Below are positions 15,500 to 25,234 of a DNA stretch of 54,733 bases, one piece after another. The first letter of the stretch is position 1. Each line of letters starts with the position of its first letter. Under the pieces are notes generated by a model. That model saw only the letters and a list, made by a program, of their open reading frames with translations, was not told the DNA's origin and ran no database searches. Source of the DNA: QAMH01 sp964435565 (GTDB taxonomy: Bacteria; Actinomycetota; Coriobacteriia; Coriobacteriales; QAMH01); assembly GCA_964435565.1 (NCBI GenBank), contig CAYSZR010000006.1, forward strand, positions 1-54,733, in the 5' to 3' direction. The position numbers were made by a program, and so were the translations under genes.

Positions 15500-18094
15500 A
15501 TGAGGCTTGATAAATTAGCGGTTACCTCGCAGGAGGCTCTGCAAAGCGCGATATCTATCGCAGCTGATGCGCAGGCTGCGGCAATCGAGCCAGAGCACTT
15601 GCTGAAAGCCCTGCTCGACTCTAATGAGGGAAATCTAACCGCGATAATAGAGCGCGTTGGCGCCGATCCACATGCTATCGATACGGCAATCACCGAAGAA
15701 CTTAATAAGGCACCAAAGGTCGAAGGTTCGACAGCTATGGAAAACGCGAGCCCACGCTTGATTTCGGTTATAGACGCCGCCGTAAAGATTGCCGGGAATA
15801 TGGGCGATTCGTTTGCAACGACTGAGCACCTGCTCATCGCGCTTACAGAAGATAAAGGCGCTGCTGGTAAGGAATTGAAAATGGCGGGCGTTACGCGCAA
15901 GCGCGTCGAGCAGGTCTACGAAGAGCTGCGTGGAGATACGCGTGTTACCGATCGCGATGCAAAAGCACAATTCGAGGCGCTTGGCCAATATGGGGAAAAC
16001 CTTACGCAGAAAGCGCGTGATGGCAAACTCGATCCCGTTATCGGCAGAAATGATGAAATACGCCATACCATTCAGGTCCTTGCGCGTCGGACAAAGAACA
16101 ATCCTTGTCTGATAGGCGAGCCGGGTGTTGGCAAGACGGCTATCGTCGAGGGACTGGCACAGCGTATCGTTTCTGGCGATGTGCCCTCTACGCTGCAAAA
16201 TAAAGAACTCGTCGCGCTTGATCTAGGGTCGATGATTGCTGGCGCAAAGTATCGTGGTGAATTCGAAGATCGCCTGAAAGCGGTTTTGCGCGAAGTCGAG
16301 CAGTCGAATGGCAATATCATCTTGTTTATCGATGAGCTGCACACCATTGTGGGCGCGGGTGCAAGCGAGGGGTCGCTTGATGCAGGTAATATGCTCAAGC
16401 CCGCGCTTGCCCGTGGCGAGCTTCACGCTATAGGCGCGACCACGCTTGATGAGTATCGCAAGTATATTGAGAAGGACTCGGCGCTTGAGCGAAGGTTTCA
16501 GCCCGTGCTGGTAAGTGAGCCGTCTGTCGAAGACACGATTTCTATTTTGCGTGGTATCAAGGAAAAGTATGAAATCCATCATGGCGTGCGTATCCAAGAC
16601 GCAGCGATTGTCGCGGCTGCTCAGCTTTCAGACCGCTACATCTCCGATCGTTTTCTTCCAGATAAAGCCATCGACCTCGTCGATGAGGCAGGTAGCCGCT
16701 TGCGCATGGAGATTGATTCAAGTCCCGAGGAAATCGACTTGCTTGACAGGCAGCTTACGCAAATGCAGATCGAAGAACAGGCCCTTATGAAAGAAGAGGA
16801 CGAGCTTTCCAAAGAGCGTTTGGAGAGCTTGCGTGGGCAGATTGCCGAACAGCAGCAAAAACTCGACATGCTGCGCGCCGAATGGTCGAATCAAAAAGAC
16901 GCCATCAATCGGGTGCAGGAGCTCAAGGCGGCCATAGATCAAGCACAAGTTGATGAAGAGCGTTGCACACGCGAAGGCGATCTAGTCGCGGCCTCAGAGA
17001 TCAGATATAGCAAGATCCCCCAGCTTAAAGGTGAGCTTGAAGAGGCAACAGCAGCACTTGAGTCAAACCAGGGCGATGAAGGTGGCCTGCTCAAAGAAGA
17101 GGTTACGCCCGAGGACATTGCAGATGTCGTGAGTGGTTGGACAGGCGTGCCCGTGAATAAGATGATGGAAGGCGAGATGGCAAAGCTCGCTGGCCTTGAA
17201 GATGTCCTGCACAAACGCGTCATCGGTCAAGATGAAGCAGTTCATGTGGTGGCAGGCGCCATTAGGCGTAGCAGAAGCGGCTTGTCGGATCCCGACCGGC
17301 CTATCGGTAGCTTCTTGTTCCTTGGGCCTACGGGTGTGGGCAAGACCGAGCTTACCAAGGCGCTTGCAGAGGCGCTTTTTGACGATGAACGCTCTATGGT
17401 GCGCATTGACATGTCCGAATACATGGAGAAGTTCAGCGTGCAGCGTCTGATCGGAGCGCCTCCGGGATATGTGGGCTATGACGAGGGCGGTCAGCTGACC
17501 GAGGCCGTGCGTCGCAAACCGTATTCCGTCATCCTTCTCGACGAAATCGAGAAAGCACACCCCGACGTGTTCAATGTTCTGCTGCAGGTTCTTGATGATG
17601 GACGCTTAACAGACGGCCAGGGACGTGTGGTCAGTTTCAAGAATGCCATCATTATCATGACGAGCAATTTGGGCTCGCAGTTCATCCAGGAATTTACGCA
17701 GACAGGTGATAAGGAAGCGATGGACGCTGCAATACAGCAGGCGCTGCGTCAAACGTTCAGGCCTGAGTTCCTAAATCGTGTGGATGAGATCATTACATTC
17801 CAAGCGCTTGAAATAAGCGATTTGGAAAAAATAGTCGGATTGCAGCTTGAAAGGGTTCGCGCGCGGCTGGCCGAACGCCGCATCACGCTAGAGGTTACGC
17901 CTCCGGTGCTCGAACGCCTATCGCTTGACGGCTTCGACCCGCTCTTTGGGGCCCGCCCGCTTAAAAGGCTGATTCAACACGAGGTCGTTGACCGTGTTGC
18001 CAATGAGATTGTCAGCGGCGGTCTTGAACAGGGCGATACGATTGTCATCGATCTAGATGACAGGGGGGATTATACGGTGACGATAGAAGCATAA
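15500..18094 (+). CDS. clpB: Disaggregase ClpB
   Basis: An 864-residue AAA+ disaggregase that works with DnaK. An N-terminal double Clp-N domain is followed by the first ATPase domain (Walker A GEPGVGKT from residue 206), a long coiled-coil middle domain rich in Glu, Gln and Arg, the second ATPase domain (Walker A GPTGVGKT from residue 609), and a C-terminal D2 small domain with GFDPLFGARPLKR. Start ATG 15500 has AAGGAGAA upstream. The 163-base gap after hspR suggests its own promoter; an inverted repeat GTTGT-N11-ACAAC lies at about 15399-15419, but no clear HAIR box was found. Confidence 0.97.
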   Translation: MRLDKLAVTSQEALQSAISIAADAQAAAIEPEHLLKALLDSNEGNLTAIIERVGADPHAIDTAITEELNKAPKVEGSTAMENASPRLISVIDAAVKIAGNMGDSFATTEHLLIALTEDKGAAGKELKMAGVTRKRVEQVYEELRGDTRVTDRDAKAQFEALGQYGENLTQKARDGKLDPVIGRNDEIRHTIQVLARRTKNNPCLIGEPGVGKTAIVEGLAQRIVSGDVPSTLQNKELVALDLGSMIAGAKYRGEFEDRLKAVLREVEQSNGNIILFIDELHTIVGAGASEGSLDAGNMLKPALARGELHAIGATTLDEYRKYIEKDSALERRFQPVLVSEPSVEDTISILRGIKEKYEIHHGVRIQDAAIVAAAQLSDRYISDRFLPDKAIDLVDEAGSRLRMEIDSSPEEIDLLDRQLTQMQIEEQALMKEEDELSKERLESLRGQIAEQQQKLDMLRAEWSNQKDAINRVQELKAAIDQAQVDEERCTREGDLVAASEIRYSKIPQLKGELEEATAALESNQGDEGGLLKEEVTPEDIADVVSGWTGVPVNKMMEGEMAKLAGLEDVLHKRVIGQDEAVHVVAGAIRRSRSGLSDPDRPIGSFLFLGPTGVGKTELTKALAEALFDDERSMVRIDMSEYMEKFSVQRLIGAPPGYVGYDEGGQLTEAVRRKPYSVILLDEIEKAHPDVFNVLLQVLDDGRLTDGQGRVVSFKNAIIIMTSNLGSQFIQEFTQTGDKEAMDAAIQQALRQTFRPEFLNRVDEIITFQALEISDLEKIVGLQLERVRARLAERRITLEVTPPVLERLSLDGFDPLFGARPLKRLIQHEVVDRVANEIVSGGLEQGDTIVIDLDDRGDYTVTIEA

Positions 18095-18120
18095 ATCATC
18101 GTTGAACGTGCAGTGAAGTG

Positions 18121-18165
18121 GGCGGATCGTCGGTTTAACGCGATGGTCCGCTTGCTTTATTGTGC
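18121..18165 (+). terminator. Probable terminator after clpB
   Basis: GCGGATCG pairs imperfectly with CGATGGTCCGC (bulged stem), followed by the T-rich CTTGCTTTATT. It lies 30 bases after clpB and before the next promoter-like region. Confidence 0.45.
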
Positions 18166-18204
18166 ATAGTGAGTTCCGTGGTCTTTTTCAGAGAGTTTTC
18201 TTGT

Positions 18205-18210
18205 TATCAT
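18205..18210 (+). promoter_or_regulatory. Candidate -10 of the P-type ATPase gene (leaderless)
   Basis: TATCAT ends eight bases before the ATG at 18218 and no Shine-Dalgarno sequence precedes that ATG. The transcript would begin at or just before the start codon. No good -35 box is visible. Confidence 0.35.
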
Positions 18211-18217
18211 CTTCTGC

Positions 18218-20608
18218 ATGGACAAGGAAGATATCACGCAGGGCATACAGGGGCTCAGCTCTCGGCAAGTCGCCGAAGCGATAGCGTCTGGACAGGTCAA
18301 TGAGAATAAAGACGTTCACACGCGCAGCATTCCTGCTATTGTGCGGGACAACATCTGCACGCTTTTCAACCTTGTCAATATCATCCTCGCTATTGCGATT
18401 TTTTGGACCGGTTCGTACCGAAACCTGCTGTTTATGGCGATTATCATTTGCAACATCGTTATCGGCATCTTTCAAGAGGTCAGATCCAAGCTGACAATCG
18501 ACCGTCTATCCGTTATCACATCGACAAAAGCCCATGTTGTCCGCGATGGCACCAGGCGTGATATCCCAATTGATGAAATCGTTTTGGGCGATATTATCGT
18601 ACTTATGCGCGGCGATCAGGTGCCGTCAGACTGTCGAGTTATCGTTGGAAAGTGCAGTGCGAACGAAAGCCTGCTTACGGGCGAAGCTGATCTTGTGCCC
18701 AAGGGGGAATCCTGCGAGCTTTATTCCGGCAGCTTCATTGCGTCGGGGACCTGCGTTGCCGAAGTCACCTCTGTTGGTGCCGACAACTATGCCACCAAGA
18801 TCAATAACAGTGCGAAGGTCTATCGCAAAACACGTTCGGATATCATGGACTCCCTGCGCAAGATCATCAAGTTCACCACGGTTCTCATTGTTCCTCTTGG
18901 CACTGCCCTCATGCTTAAAGAAGTATGGTTGGGCGGCGGGACCATCGATTCAGCGATTCTCCATGCGTCTGCTGCCCTCGTGGGTATGATTCCCCAGGGC
19001 CTTATCTTGCTTACCTCGGCTGTACTCGCGGTGAGCGTTGTTCGTTTGGCGCAGCATAAAGTTTTGGTCCAAGAGCTTTACTGCGTAGAGACGCTCGCGC
19101 GTGTTGATGTGGTGTGTTTGGATAAAACGGGAACCATCACCACAGGCGAAATGGATGTTGACGAGGTTATCCCCTTCGAGGGAGCCACCTATGATCAGGC
19201 ATTGCATGCACTCGTCGCACTTGATGCTGTGGCAGGTCAGGAAAACGAAACCTCACGAGCCTTGCGCGAGTATCTTTGCGGTTTGGAAGAACGCCCCGAT
19301 GTTCCACAAGCGGTCGAGGGAGAAGCCCGCATCGTCCCATTTTCCTCCGAGCATAAGTATTCTGGAGTGTGTTATGGCAGTGAAGCGGGCAACTACGCGA
19401 TTGGGGCCGCCGAGTTCGTCTTGAAGGGATGTCCCGAACTGGGCGATGCTCAAGACATGATCGAACGTCTGGCAGGAGTGCGACGTGTGATCGTGCTTGC
19501 GCAAGTGACCGACTTTGATGATGACGACAAGATCGTGGGACAGGTTGTCCCCCTTGCATTGATCTTCATCCGTGATCGAGTGCGCACTACTGCAGGTCAA
19601 ACCCTTGCATACTTCACCGATCAGGGTGTCAGAATAAATATTATCAGCGGGGACTCCGTCAAAACAGTTTCGAATATCGCTGCTTCTGTGGGAGTTCCCG
19701 ATGCCGACAAGTGTATTGACATGAGCACGATAACTTCTGAAGAAGATCTTGAGGAGGTCGCGCGTACATGCCGTGTATTCGGGCGTGTAAGCCCCCTGCA
19801 AAAAAAGCAACTTGTCAAAGCGATGCAGGCGCAGGGTCATACGGTTGCTATGACGGGCGATGGGGTGAATGATGTTCTCGCGTTACATTCTGCCGATTGC
19901 TCGGTTGCGATGGGAAGTGGCTCTGATGCCGCGAGGAGCATCGCGCAGCTTGTGCTTATGGACGATGATTTCGCCTCGATGCCGCATGTCGTGGCCGAGG
20001 GCCGCCGTTCGATAAACAACCTTCAGCGTTCGGGCTCGCTTTTTCTTGTGAAGACGATCTTTTCAGCTGTCATGTCGCTTCTGTTCATTTTTATCGTTGC
20101 TTATAACTATCCGTTCATGACGATACAGCTTTCGCTCATCGATGCATTTACCATCGGCTTGCCGTCATTCGTCTTGGCGCTCGAACCTAACCGCGATCTT
20201 GTGCGTGGGGAATTCTTGCGTAATGTCATTACGAAAGCTATCCCGGGCGCGGTGTGCATTGTGAGCTCTGTCTTGATAGCCGTAATTTTCGGATATGTTA
20301 CGGGATTATCCCAAGAGCAGTTTTCAACGCTGTGTGTGATTTTGACATGCGTGTCTGGCGTCAATCTCGTCATCAGGCTTTCGATTCCGTTTAACTATAT
20401 TCGGGCCACGTTGCTCGCGGTGGTGATTGTCGGTCTGCTGGCGGGCATCTTTTTTGCGGGATCTGTATTTATGCTTGTCCCGTTCTCAAGCGAGATGGCT
20501 TTTGCGACAATCGTCCTTGCCGTTTTCATTACGGTTCTCTTTAATATTCTGTTCAATGTCGCGCTCAAACACGAACGGCGCTATTTGGCATCTTTGGAAA
20601 ACGCGTGA
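18218..20608 (+). CDS. Cation-transporting P-type ATPase (CtpE-like)
   Basis: A 796-residue membrane pump. The phosphorylation site is D302 in DKTGT; the actuator motif is LLTGEAD; the hinge motif is AMTGDGVND. The metal-site helix carries the unusual PQGL in place of PEGL, which together with length and two-plus-two-plus-six helix layout resembles mycobacterial CtpE and streptococcal CaxP-type pumps associated with calcium. Ion specificity is inferred. No ribosome site precedes the ATG and a -10-like box is close, so leaderless translation is likely. It is first in a run of ion-transport genes up to 25234. Confidence 0.88.
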   Translation: MDKEDITQGIQGLSSRQVAEAIASGQVNENKDVHTRSIPAIVRDNICTLFNLVNIILAIAIFWTGSYRNLLFMAIIICNIVIGIFQEVRSKLTIDRLSVITSTKAHVVRDGTRRDIPIDEIVLGDIIVLMRGDQVPSDCRVIVGKCSANESLLTGEADLVPKGESCELYSGSFIASGTCVAEVTSVGADNYATKINNSAKVYRKTRSDIMDSLRKIIKFTTVLIVPLGTALMLKEVWLGGGTIDSAILHASAALVGMIPQGLILLTSAVLAVSVVRLAQHKVLVQELYCVETLARVDVVCLDKTGTITTGEMDVDEVIPFEGATYDQALHALVALDAVAGQENETSRALREYLCGLEERPDVPQAVEGEARIVPFSSEHKYSGVCYGSEAGNYAIGAAEFVLKGCPELGDAQDMIERLAGVRRVIVLAQVTDFDDDDKIVGQVVPLALIFIRDRVRTTAGQTLAYFTDQGVRINIISGDSVKTVSNIAASVGVPDADKCIDMSTITSEEDLEEVARTCRVFGRVSPLQKKQLVKAMQAQGHTVAMTGDGVNDVLALHSADCSVAMGSGSDAARSIAQLVLMDDDFASMPHVVAEGRRSINNLQRSGSLFLVKTIFSAVMSLLFIFIVAYNYPFMTIQLSLIDAFTIGLPSFVLALEPNRDLVRGEFLRNVITKAIPGAVCIVSSVLIAVIFGYVTGLSQEQFSTLCVILTCVSGVNLVIRLSIPFNYIRATLLAVVIVGLLAGIFFAGSVFMLVPFSSEMAFATIVLAVFITVLFNILFNVALKHERRYLASLENA

Positions 20609-20627
20609 CAGCCACCGATAGATTCGC

Positions 20628-20655
20628 TTCCTAATGCCGCGTAAACGGCTATAAT
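20628..20655 (+). promoter_or_regulatory. Promoter of the TrkH fusion gene (leaderless)
   Basis: A perfect TATAAT at 20650-20655 with TTCCTA 16 bases upstream. The ATG is only nine bases after the -10 box and lacks a Shine-Dalgarno sequence, so the transcript is probably leaderless. Confidence 0.5.
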
Positions 20656-20664
20656 CCCCTCATT

Positions 20665-22854
20665 ATGTTGCCGCGTTTTCATTGGTCAGATATCACGACC
20701 GTCGGTCATTACCTCGGCGTGCTCATTTTCTTGACGGGTTTGGCCATGGGCATCCCCGCCCTTGTGGCGCTTGTCTTCGGGGAAACGCGCCAACTCGTTT
20801 CCTTTGTCGTTGGCATAGGTTTTTGTCTGACAATCGGCTCGTTGCTGCGCCTTCTTGAATCTCATGAACTTGACAGGCGCCGATCCCTATTGCTCGTTGG
20901 CTTTTCCTGGCTGGTTGTCGGGTACATGGCTTCAATCCCGCTGTGCCTTTCAGGCGCACTTGATTCTTGGTTCGATGCGCTTTTCGATTCGGTTTCTGCG
21001 CTCACGACCACGGGTGTCACGCTTGCAGACGATATCGATGCTTTGGGTTATGCGCAAACGACTTGGCGCGTAATCCTTTCATTTGCAGGGGCGCAAACGG
21101 TTGTTGTGATTGCAATGTATTCGGGATTTTTTGGCGAAGGCTCCCGCGTGTTCGTAATGAGCGATCGGCGTGACGGCGAACGGACTCGGCCGCGTATCAG
21201 CGAGACCCTTCGGCTTGTTGTTCGCGTCAGTGGGATATTCGCCCTCGTCGGCACAGTTGCCGTGACGATTGTATGTCTGATGTTAGGGTTGAACCCCATC
21301 GATGCGTTTATGAACGGGCTGTGGCTCGCGATGTGTGCGGTGAGTACGAGCGGTTTCGTTCCCCACACGTCTGATCTTATCTACTACCATTCGCTGCCGT
21401 TGCAGCTCGTGCTGTGCGTTCTCATGTTGGCAGGCTCCATCAGCTTCGGCATATTTTTCTGTCTGCAATCGAAACGCTACAAGCGTGTTCTGAATAATTC
21501 CGAGCTCCGCGTGTACATGGTATGGATCGCGCTTCTCGTCATCTTCGTCGTCTATGCGATGATGCGTGACGGAATAATCACAACAGCCGGCGGACTTCTG
21601 CAAAACGGCATGGTTACTGCTGTATCGGCTGCGACTACCTGTGGGATGCAGACGGTTTATCCCGATCAGATAGGTGGAACGGTTGGCGATGGCGCGATAA
21701 TCCTTATCTGCATCGCTATTCTTTTTGGGACATGTGCATATTCGTCAGGCGGTGGAATCAAGATTATCCGCATACTTCAGGTGTTTCGCTGGATCGGATA
21801 TTCGATTATGTTGCGCCTTGCCCCTGAGAGTGCTCATATCAGGATCAACTATGAGCATTTTGGACCTCGAACCCTCAGTTCTAAAGATGCGACACTTGCC
21901 ATGACGGTCTTTATCATGTTTATTGCAACGGCAGCATTGGGTTCCATGGCTTTTATTGCGCATGGGAATGACGCCCTTAATTCTGTACTTGAGGTGCTGA
22001 GCTATGTTACCAACTGCGGTATTACGACAACAATCACCCAAGATGGGCTGCCACTGGATCTGAAAGTCGTCGCGCTCCTGCTTATGTGGGCCGGACGTAT
22101 CGAATTCATAGCGCTTATTGCGGCGATTGTGGGAATCATCATGTCGCTTCAGCCCAGCAATCTGTTCAGTAATGCCCGTTCAAGGGCTTTGCGTGAGCGC
22201 AAGGATACGAACAGAGGCGGAACAGCATGGCGTCGTCGAAAAGGGCAGAGATCCGGACATGATGCTAATACGGGCGTCACAAGCATCTTGGTGCTCACGT
22301 TGTTTGTGGCAGGCATTGGTATTCCCGCTGCGTATGGAGCGACAGAGACGGTGGGGGAAGCTCAGGTCCTTGCCCAGGGCGAGAATGCTTCGAATAATGC
22401 CGAGACCTACCGTCTGGCTGATGTGAAATCGCTGCTGTCTGCAACGGCTCGCCAAGATCAACATAAGGTCGAGGTTGAAGGAGAGGCGGTGGGAAGCTCG
22501 ATATATGCAGATAGCGGCCATAAATGGGTCAATATAAAAAAGGACAATGCGATGATTGGCGTATACATGGCCAATGAGGATGCCGCCAAGATAACTAACT
22601 GGGCTTCTTATGGGCACGCTGGTGACACGTTAAGTGTGAAGGGTGTGTATCATCTTGCATGCGCCGAGCATAATGGGGAGCTGGAAGTGCATGCCGATAG
22701 CGTCGATGTCGTACAGACAGGCTCAAGTTGGCATATATCTTGGGACGCGGCAATGCTCGCATGGGGTATCCTGCTTATCATCGTCGGCATCGTGGTCACG
22801 CTTCTCCGGCGGGTGTTTCGTGGCACTACGCGCTCCGGTTTCTTTTCGATATAG
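20665..22854 (+). CDS. TrkH/KtrB-type K+ channel fused to an extracytoplasmic domain
   Basis: A 729-residue fusion. Residues 1 to about 500 are a TrkH/KtrB potassium-uptake channel with four pore repeats, each keeping the filter glycine: ALTTTGVT, AVSTSGFV, AATTCGMQT and YVTNCGITT. A basic linker (about 505-535) leads to an extra membrane helix (536-558), a soluble domain (about 602-685, beta-rich and OB-like in pattern), and a final helix (692-715). That domain contains SGHKWVNI, IGVYM and YHLACAEHNGELEVHA, matching the separate protein at 24602-25234. No cytoplasmic TrkA/KtrA subunit is encoded nearby. Function as K+ channel is inferred from the filter; the domain's role is unknown. Confidence 0.85.
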   Translation: MLPRFHWSDITTVGHYLGVLIFLTGLAMGIPALVALVFGETRQLVSFVVGIGFCLTIGSLLRLLESHELDRRRSLLLVGFSWLVVGYMASIPLCLSGALDSWFDALFDSVSALTTTGVTLADDIDALGYAQTTWRVILSFAGAQTVVVIAMYSGFFGEGSRVFVMSDRRDGERTRPRISETLRLVVRVSGIFALVGTVAVTIVCLMLGLNPIDAFMNGLWLAMCAVSTSGFVPHTSDLIYYHSLPLQLVLCVLMLAGSISFGIFFCLQSKRYKRVLNNSELRVYMVWIALLVIFVVYAMMRDGIITTAGGLLQNGMVTAVSAATTCGMQTVYPDQIGGTVGDGAIILICIAILFGTCAYSSGGGIKIIRILQVFRWIGYSIMLRLAPESAHIRINYEHFGPRTLSSKDATLAMTVFIMFIATAALGSMAFIAHGNDALNSVLEVLSYVTNCGITTTITQDGLPLDLKVVALLLMWAGRIEFIALIAAIVGIIMSLQPSNLFSNARSRALRERKDTNRGGTAWRRRKGQRSGHDANTGVTSILVLTLFVAGIGIPAAYGATETVGEAQVLAQGENASNNAETYRLADVKSLLSATARQDQHKVEVEGEAVGSSIYADSGHKWVNIKKDNAMIGVYMANEDAAKITNWASYGHAGDTLSVKGVYHLACAEHNGELEVHADSVDVVQTGSSWHISWDAAMLAWGILLIIVGIVVTLLRRVFRGTTRSGFFSI

Positions 22855-22894
22855 ACGGCGCTGCGGGGTGGCACGGTGAGGTATATGCGAGGCG

Positions 22895-23062
22895 ATGGCA
22901 TATATACGACAAGAAGGGGACGGGTTGAAGCCTGTATTTAAAAGGAGCTTTAAGGGCATTGGTCATCCGCTGGCGGGCATGTTGGTGGCGCTCGCGTCTA
23001 TTTGCGGGTTTTTGGTCGTGCTCGTCTTGCTCACGGTCGTCGTACATCTAGTTATGATGTAG
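22895..23062 (+). CDS. Tiny membrane protein between the two TrkH genes
   Basis: A 55-codon frame: a basic N-terminus (KRSFKG), then one strongly hydrophobic helix rich in Leu and Val (MLVALASICGFLVVLVLLTV) ending just before the stop. ATG 22895 has GAGG about 12 bases upstream. A TTG at 22925 with GGGGA five bases upstream is an alternative start giving 45 residues. The stop overlaps the AGGTGG ribosome site of the second TrkH gene. By size and position it recalls KdpF-like small subunits, but no family is recognised. Confidence 0.5.
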   Translation: MAYIRQEGDGLKPVFKRSFKGIGHPLAGMLVALASICGFLVVLVLLTVVVHLVMM

Positions 23063-23072
23063 GTGGCCTTTC

Positions 23073-24605
23073 ATGATTTATCGACTGCATCTTGATGACT
23101 GGCGCATTATTGGCCATTACCTAGGCATGCTCATCTTGCTTGTCGCGGTGGCTATGGTCCCACCGTTCATGCTTGCGATCGGCTTAGCCGAATATTCCAC
23201 TGCAGTTGATTTCTTGTTGTCTATTGGCATTTCGGGCGTCGTCGGTGGCATTCTGCTTTTTGCCAGAATCGAACCTTCGCCGCTTGGCCGACACCAATCT
23301 TTGGTGATTACCGGATTATGCTGGGTTGTTTTGTCGGTTTTCGGCGCTCTTCCACTGTGGATGTCGGGGCATTACGGCGGTTATCTCGATGCGTTCTTCG
23401 AAACGGTCTCCGCTTTTACCACTACGGGCATGTCCATGACCATCGACATCGATCACATGGCGCTTTCATTGACGATGTGGCGCTGCATCATGCATCTCAT
23501 CGGCGGCGTGGGCGTTGTTGTCATAGCACTTGCATTAGGCGTTTTTGGGACGGGCTCTGCTGCGGCCGCCTTATATCGTGCAGAAGCCCGAACAGGCCAG
23601 GTCATGCCAGAGATCAAACAGACTTCCCAATTTATCTTGAAGGTGGCGGCGGCCATCGTCATCGTAGGTACCCTTGCCTGTATCGTTCCGCTTCTTATAG
23701 TCGGCCAAGACCCTCTTAAGGCTGCTCTCAACGGATTTTTTGTGACAGCCTCGTCGTTTTCAACTGGTGGCATGTCCAGCATGGGCGCAGGTCTTATGGG
23801 ATACCATTGCTGGCCCATCGAATGGATTGCTTTGATACTTGCTGCTTTTGGCTGCGTGAATTTTGTGCTCTATGGTGATTTATGGAAAGGCGCATACCGC
23901 ACTTTTTTCAAGGACATCGAAATACGCACCATAGCCGTCTGGGTTACGGCCCTTGCTCTTATCATGTCCTTTGCATTGATCGGTTCGTATTTCACGACGA
24001 CGGGCGGCGTGGTACGACGCGGGCTGTTTGAAGTGCTTTCAGGTGCTTTCAATCTTGGTTTTTCGACACTTTATCCGGGTCAGATCCTCTACGCGATGGG
24101 GTCGGGAGCTTTGTTCGTCATTATTTTGGCCATGACGATTTGCGGTTCAGCATCATCTGCTTCGGGCGGTATCAAGGCGATGCGCATCGGTGTCATTGCC
24201 CGGTCGGTTGTCCAGACGATTCGAGAGGCTCTTGCTCCTGACAGGGCACGTCCGCGAACGTTTTATTTTCAAAAGGGCAAACATCTTTTGTCTCCGACAC
24301 TCGTTTCGTCGGCCATGATTGTCGTCTTGCTCTATATCGTTATGTATGCGACGGGGGCTGTTGCTGGAATAGCCTACGGATACGATGCGCTCCCCGCTAT
24401 TTTCGATTCCGTTTCGGCTGCTTCGAATACGGGATTTACGCTCGGCGTTGCCGATTTAGGTATGCCTAAACCGCTCGAAGTGGTCTATATCCTTGAGATG
24501 TGGCTCGGCCGTCTTGAGTTTATCGCCATTTTCGCGATGGTGGTCGAAGTCTTCTCCTTCCTCGTTCCCCGCAAACGATCAAGGTGGGTAGCGAAAAAAA
24601 GATGA
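23073..24605 (+). CDS. TrkH/KtrB-type K+ channel, second copy
   Basis: A 510-residue potassium-uptake channel protein, paralogous to the N-terminal part of the upstream fusion: both start with a segment containing GHYLG and share helix order. Four pore repeats keep the filter glycine: AFTTTGMS, SFSTGGMS, AFNLGFST and AASNTGFT. The segment LIGGVGVVVIALALGVFGTG is the conserved TrkH region after the first pore. It ends KRSRWVAKKR, and its TGA overlaps the ATG of the next gene (ATGA). Ion and coupling mode are inferred from the family. Confidence 0.9.
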   Translation: MIYRLHLDDWRIIGHYLGMLILLVAVAMVPPFMLAIGLAEYSTAVDFLLSIGISGVVGGILLFARIEPSPLGRHQSLVITGLCWVVLSVFGALPLWMSGHYGGYLDAFFETVSAFTTTGMSMTIDIDHMALSLTMWRCIMHLIGGVGVVVIALALGVFGTGSAAAALYRAEARTGQVMPEIKQTSQFILKVAAAIVIVGTLACIVPLLIVGQDPLKAALNGFFVTASSFSTGGMSSMGAGLMGYHCWPIEWIALILAAFGCVNFVLYGDLWKGAYRTFFKDIEIRTIAVWVTALALIMSFALIGSYFTTTGGVVRRGLFEVLSGAFNLGFSTLYPGQILYAMGSGALFVIILAMTICGSASSASGGIKAMRIGVIARSVVQTIREALAPDRARPRTFYFQKGKHLLSPTLVSSAMIVVLLYIVMYATGAVAGIAYGYDALPAIFDSVSAASNTGFTLGVADLGMPKPLEVVYILEMWLGRLEFIAIFAMVVEVFSFLVPRKRSRWVAKKR

Positions 24606-25234
24606 GACGTTTCTGGGGATATTGGATTATGACGCTTCTTATAATCGTGCTTTCTTTGGGCGCGCCGGTTGCGTATGCCGCTTCCTCGACGACAACGAAT
24701 GCAAGCGAACTGGATATGGCCACGTTGTCCGATAGATATGATTCGCTCAGCGGCCTCGAGCGTTCGTTAACTGAAGAGGAAAACGTCATTATCTCGACAC
24801 GCGTGGCTGTTCTTACTTCGACGAACCGGGCGCTTGATGGGAGCGAAGTCAGCTTTATGGGCGAGGTCGTGGGCGACGTCGTCAATGCAGAATCTGGATA
24901 CAAATGGGTCAACATAATGGGGACGGCCAATACTGTTATCGGCGTGCGTGTAAGCGACGAACAGGCGCAGCTCATTCAGAATTATGGAGGATATCATGCG
25001 ACGGGGACGATGCTGAAGATCGCAGGAACCTATCATATTGCGTGCGCAGAACACCAAGGCGAGCTTGATGTCCATGCGGCGAGCGTCGAGGTAGCAGATG
25101 CCGGCGGGGCGATAACGCATCTCGTGGATACCAAACGCCTGCTTGTTGCCTGTATCCTATGCTTCATCGTTGTTGCGATTCTTGTTGCGTTCTTCTTCGC
25201 CAGACGCCGCTGGAATGCGTTGGAGGCATCGTGA
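24602..25234 (+). CDS. Exported membrane-anchored domain protein paired with TrkH
   Basis: A 210-residue protein with a signal peptide (WIMTLLIIVLSLGAPVAYA), a helical spacer, a soluble domain at about residues 83-168, and a C-terminal membrane helix (about 179-203, LLVACILCFIVVAILVAFFF) before a basic tail. The domain contains SGYKWVNI, IGVRV and YHIACAEHQGELDVHA, clearly homologous to the fused domain at the end of the upstream TrkH protein. ATGA overlap with TrkH 2 implies coupled translation. It may be an external regulatory or assembly subunit; no named family is recognised. Confidence 0.75.
   Translation: MRRFWGYWIMTLLIIVLSLGAPVAYAASSTTTNASELDMATLSDRYDSLSGLERSLTEEENVIISTRVAVLTSTNRALDGSEVSFMGEVVGDVVNAESGYKWVNIMGTANTVIGVRVSDEQAQLIQNYGGYHATGTMLKIAGTYHIACAEHQGELDVHAASVEVADAGGAITHLVDTKRLLVACILCFIVVAILVAFFFARRRWNALEAS

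Noticed and set aside
20665..22854. TrkH fusion as an assembly artefact joining two genes
   Set aside because: The frame is continuous through a basic linker and signal-like helix, no Ns are nearby, and the second copy shows the same gene order unfused, so a natural fusion is simpler.
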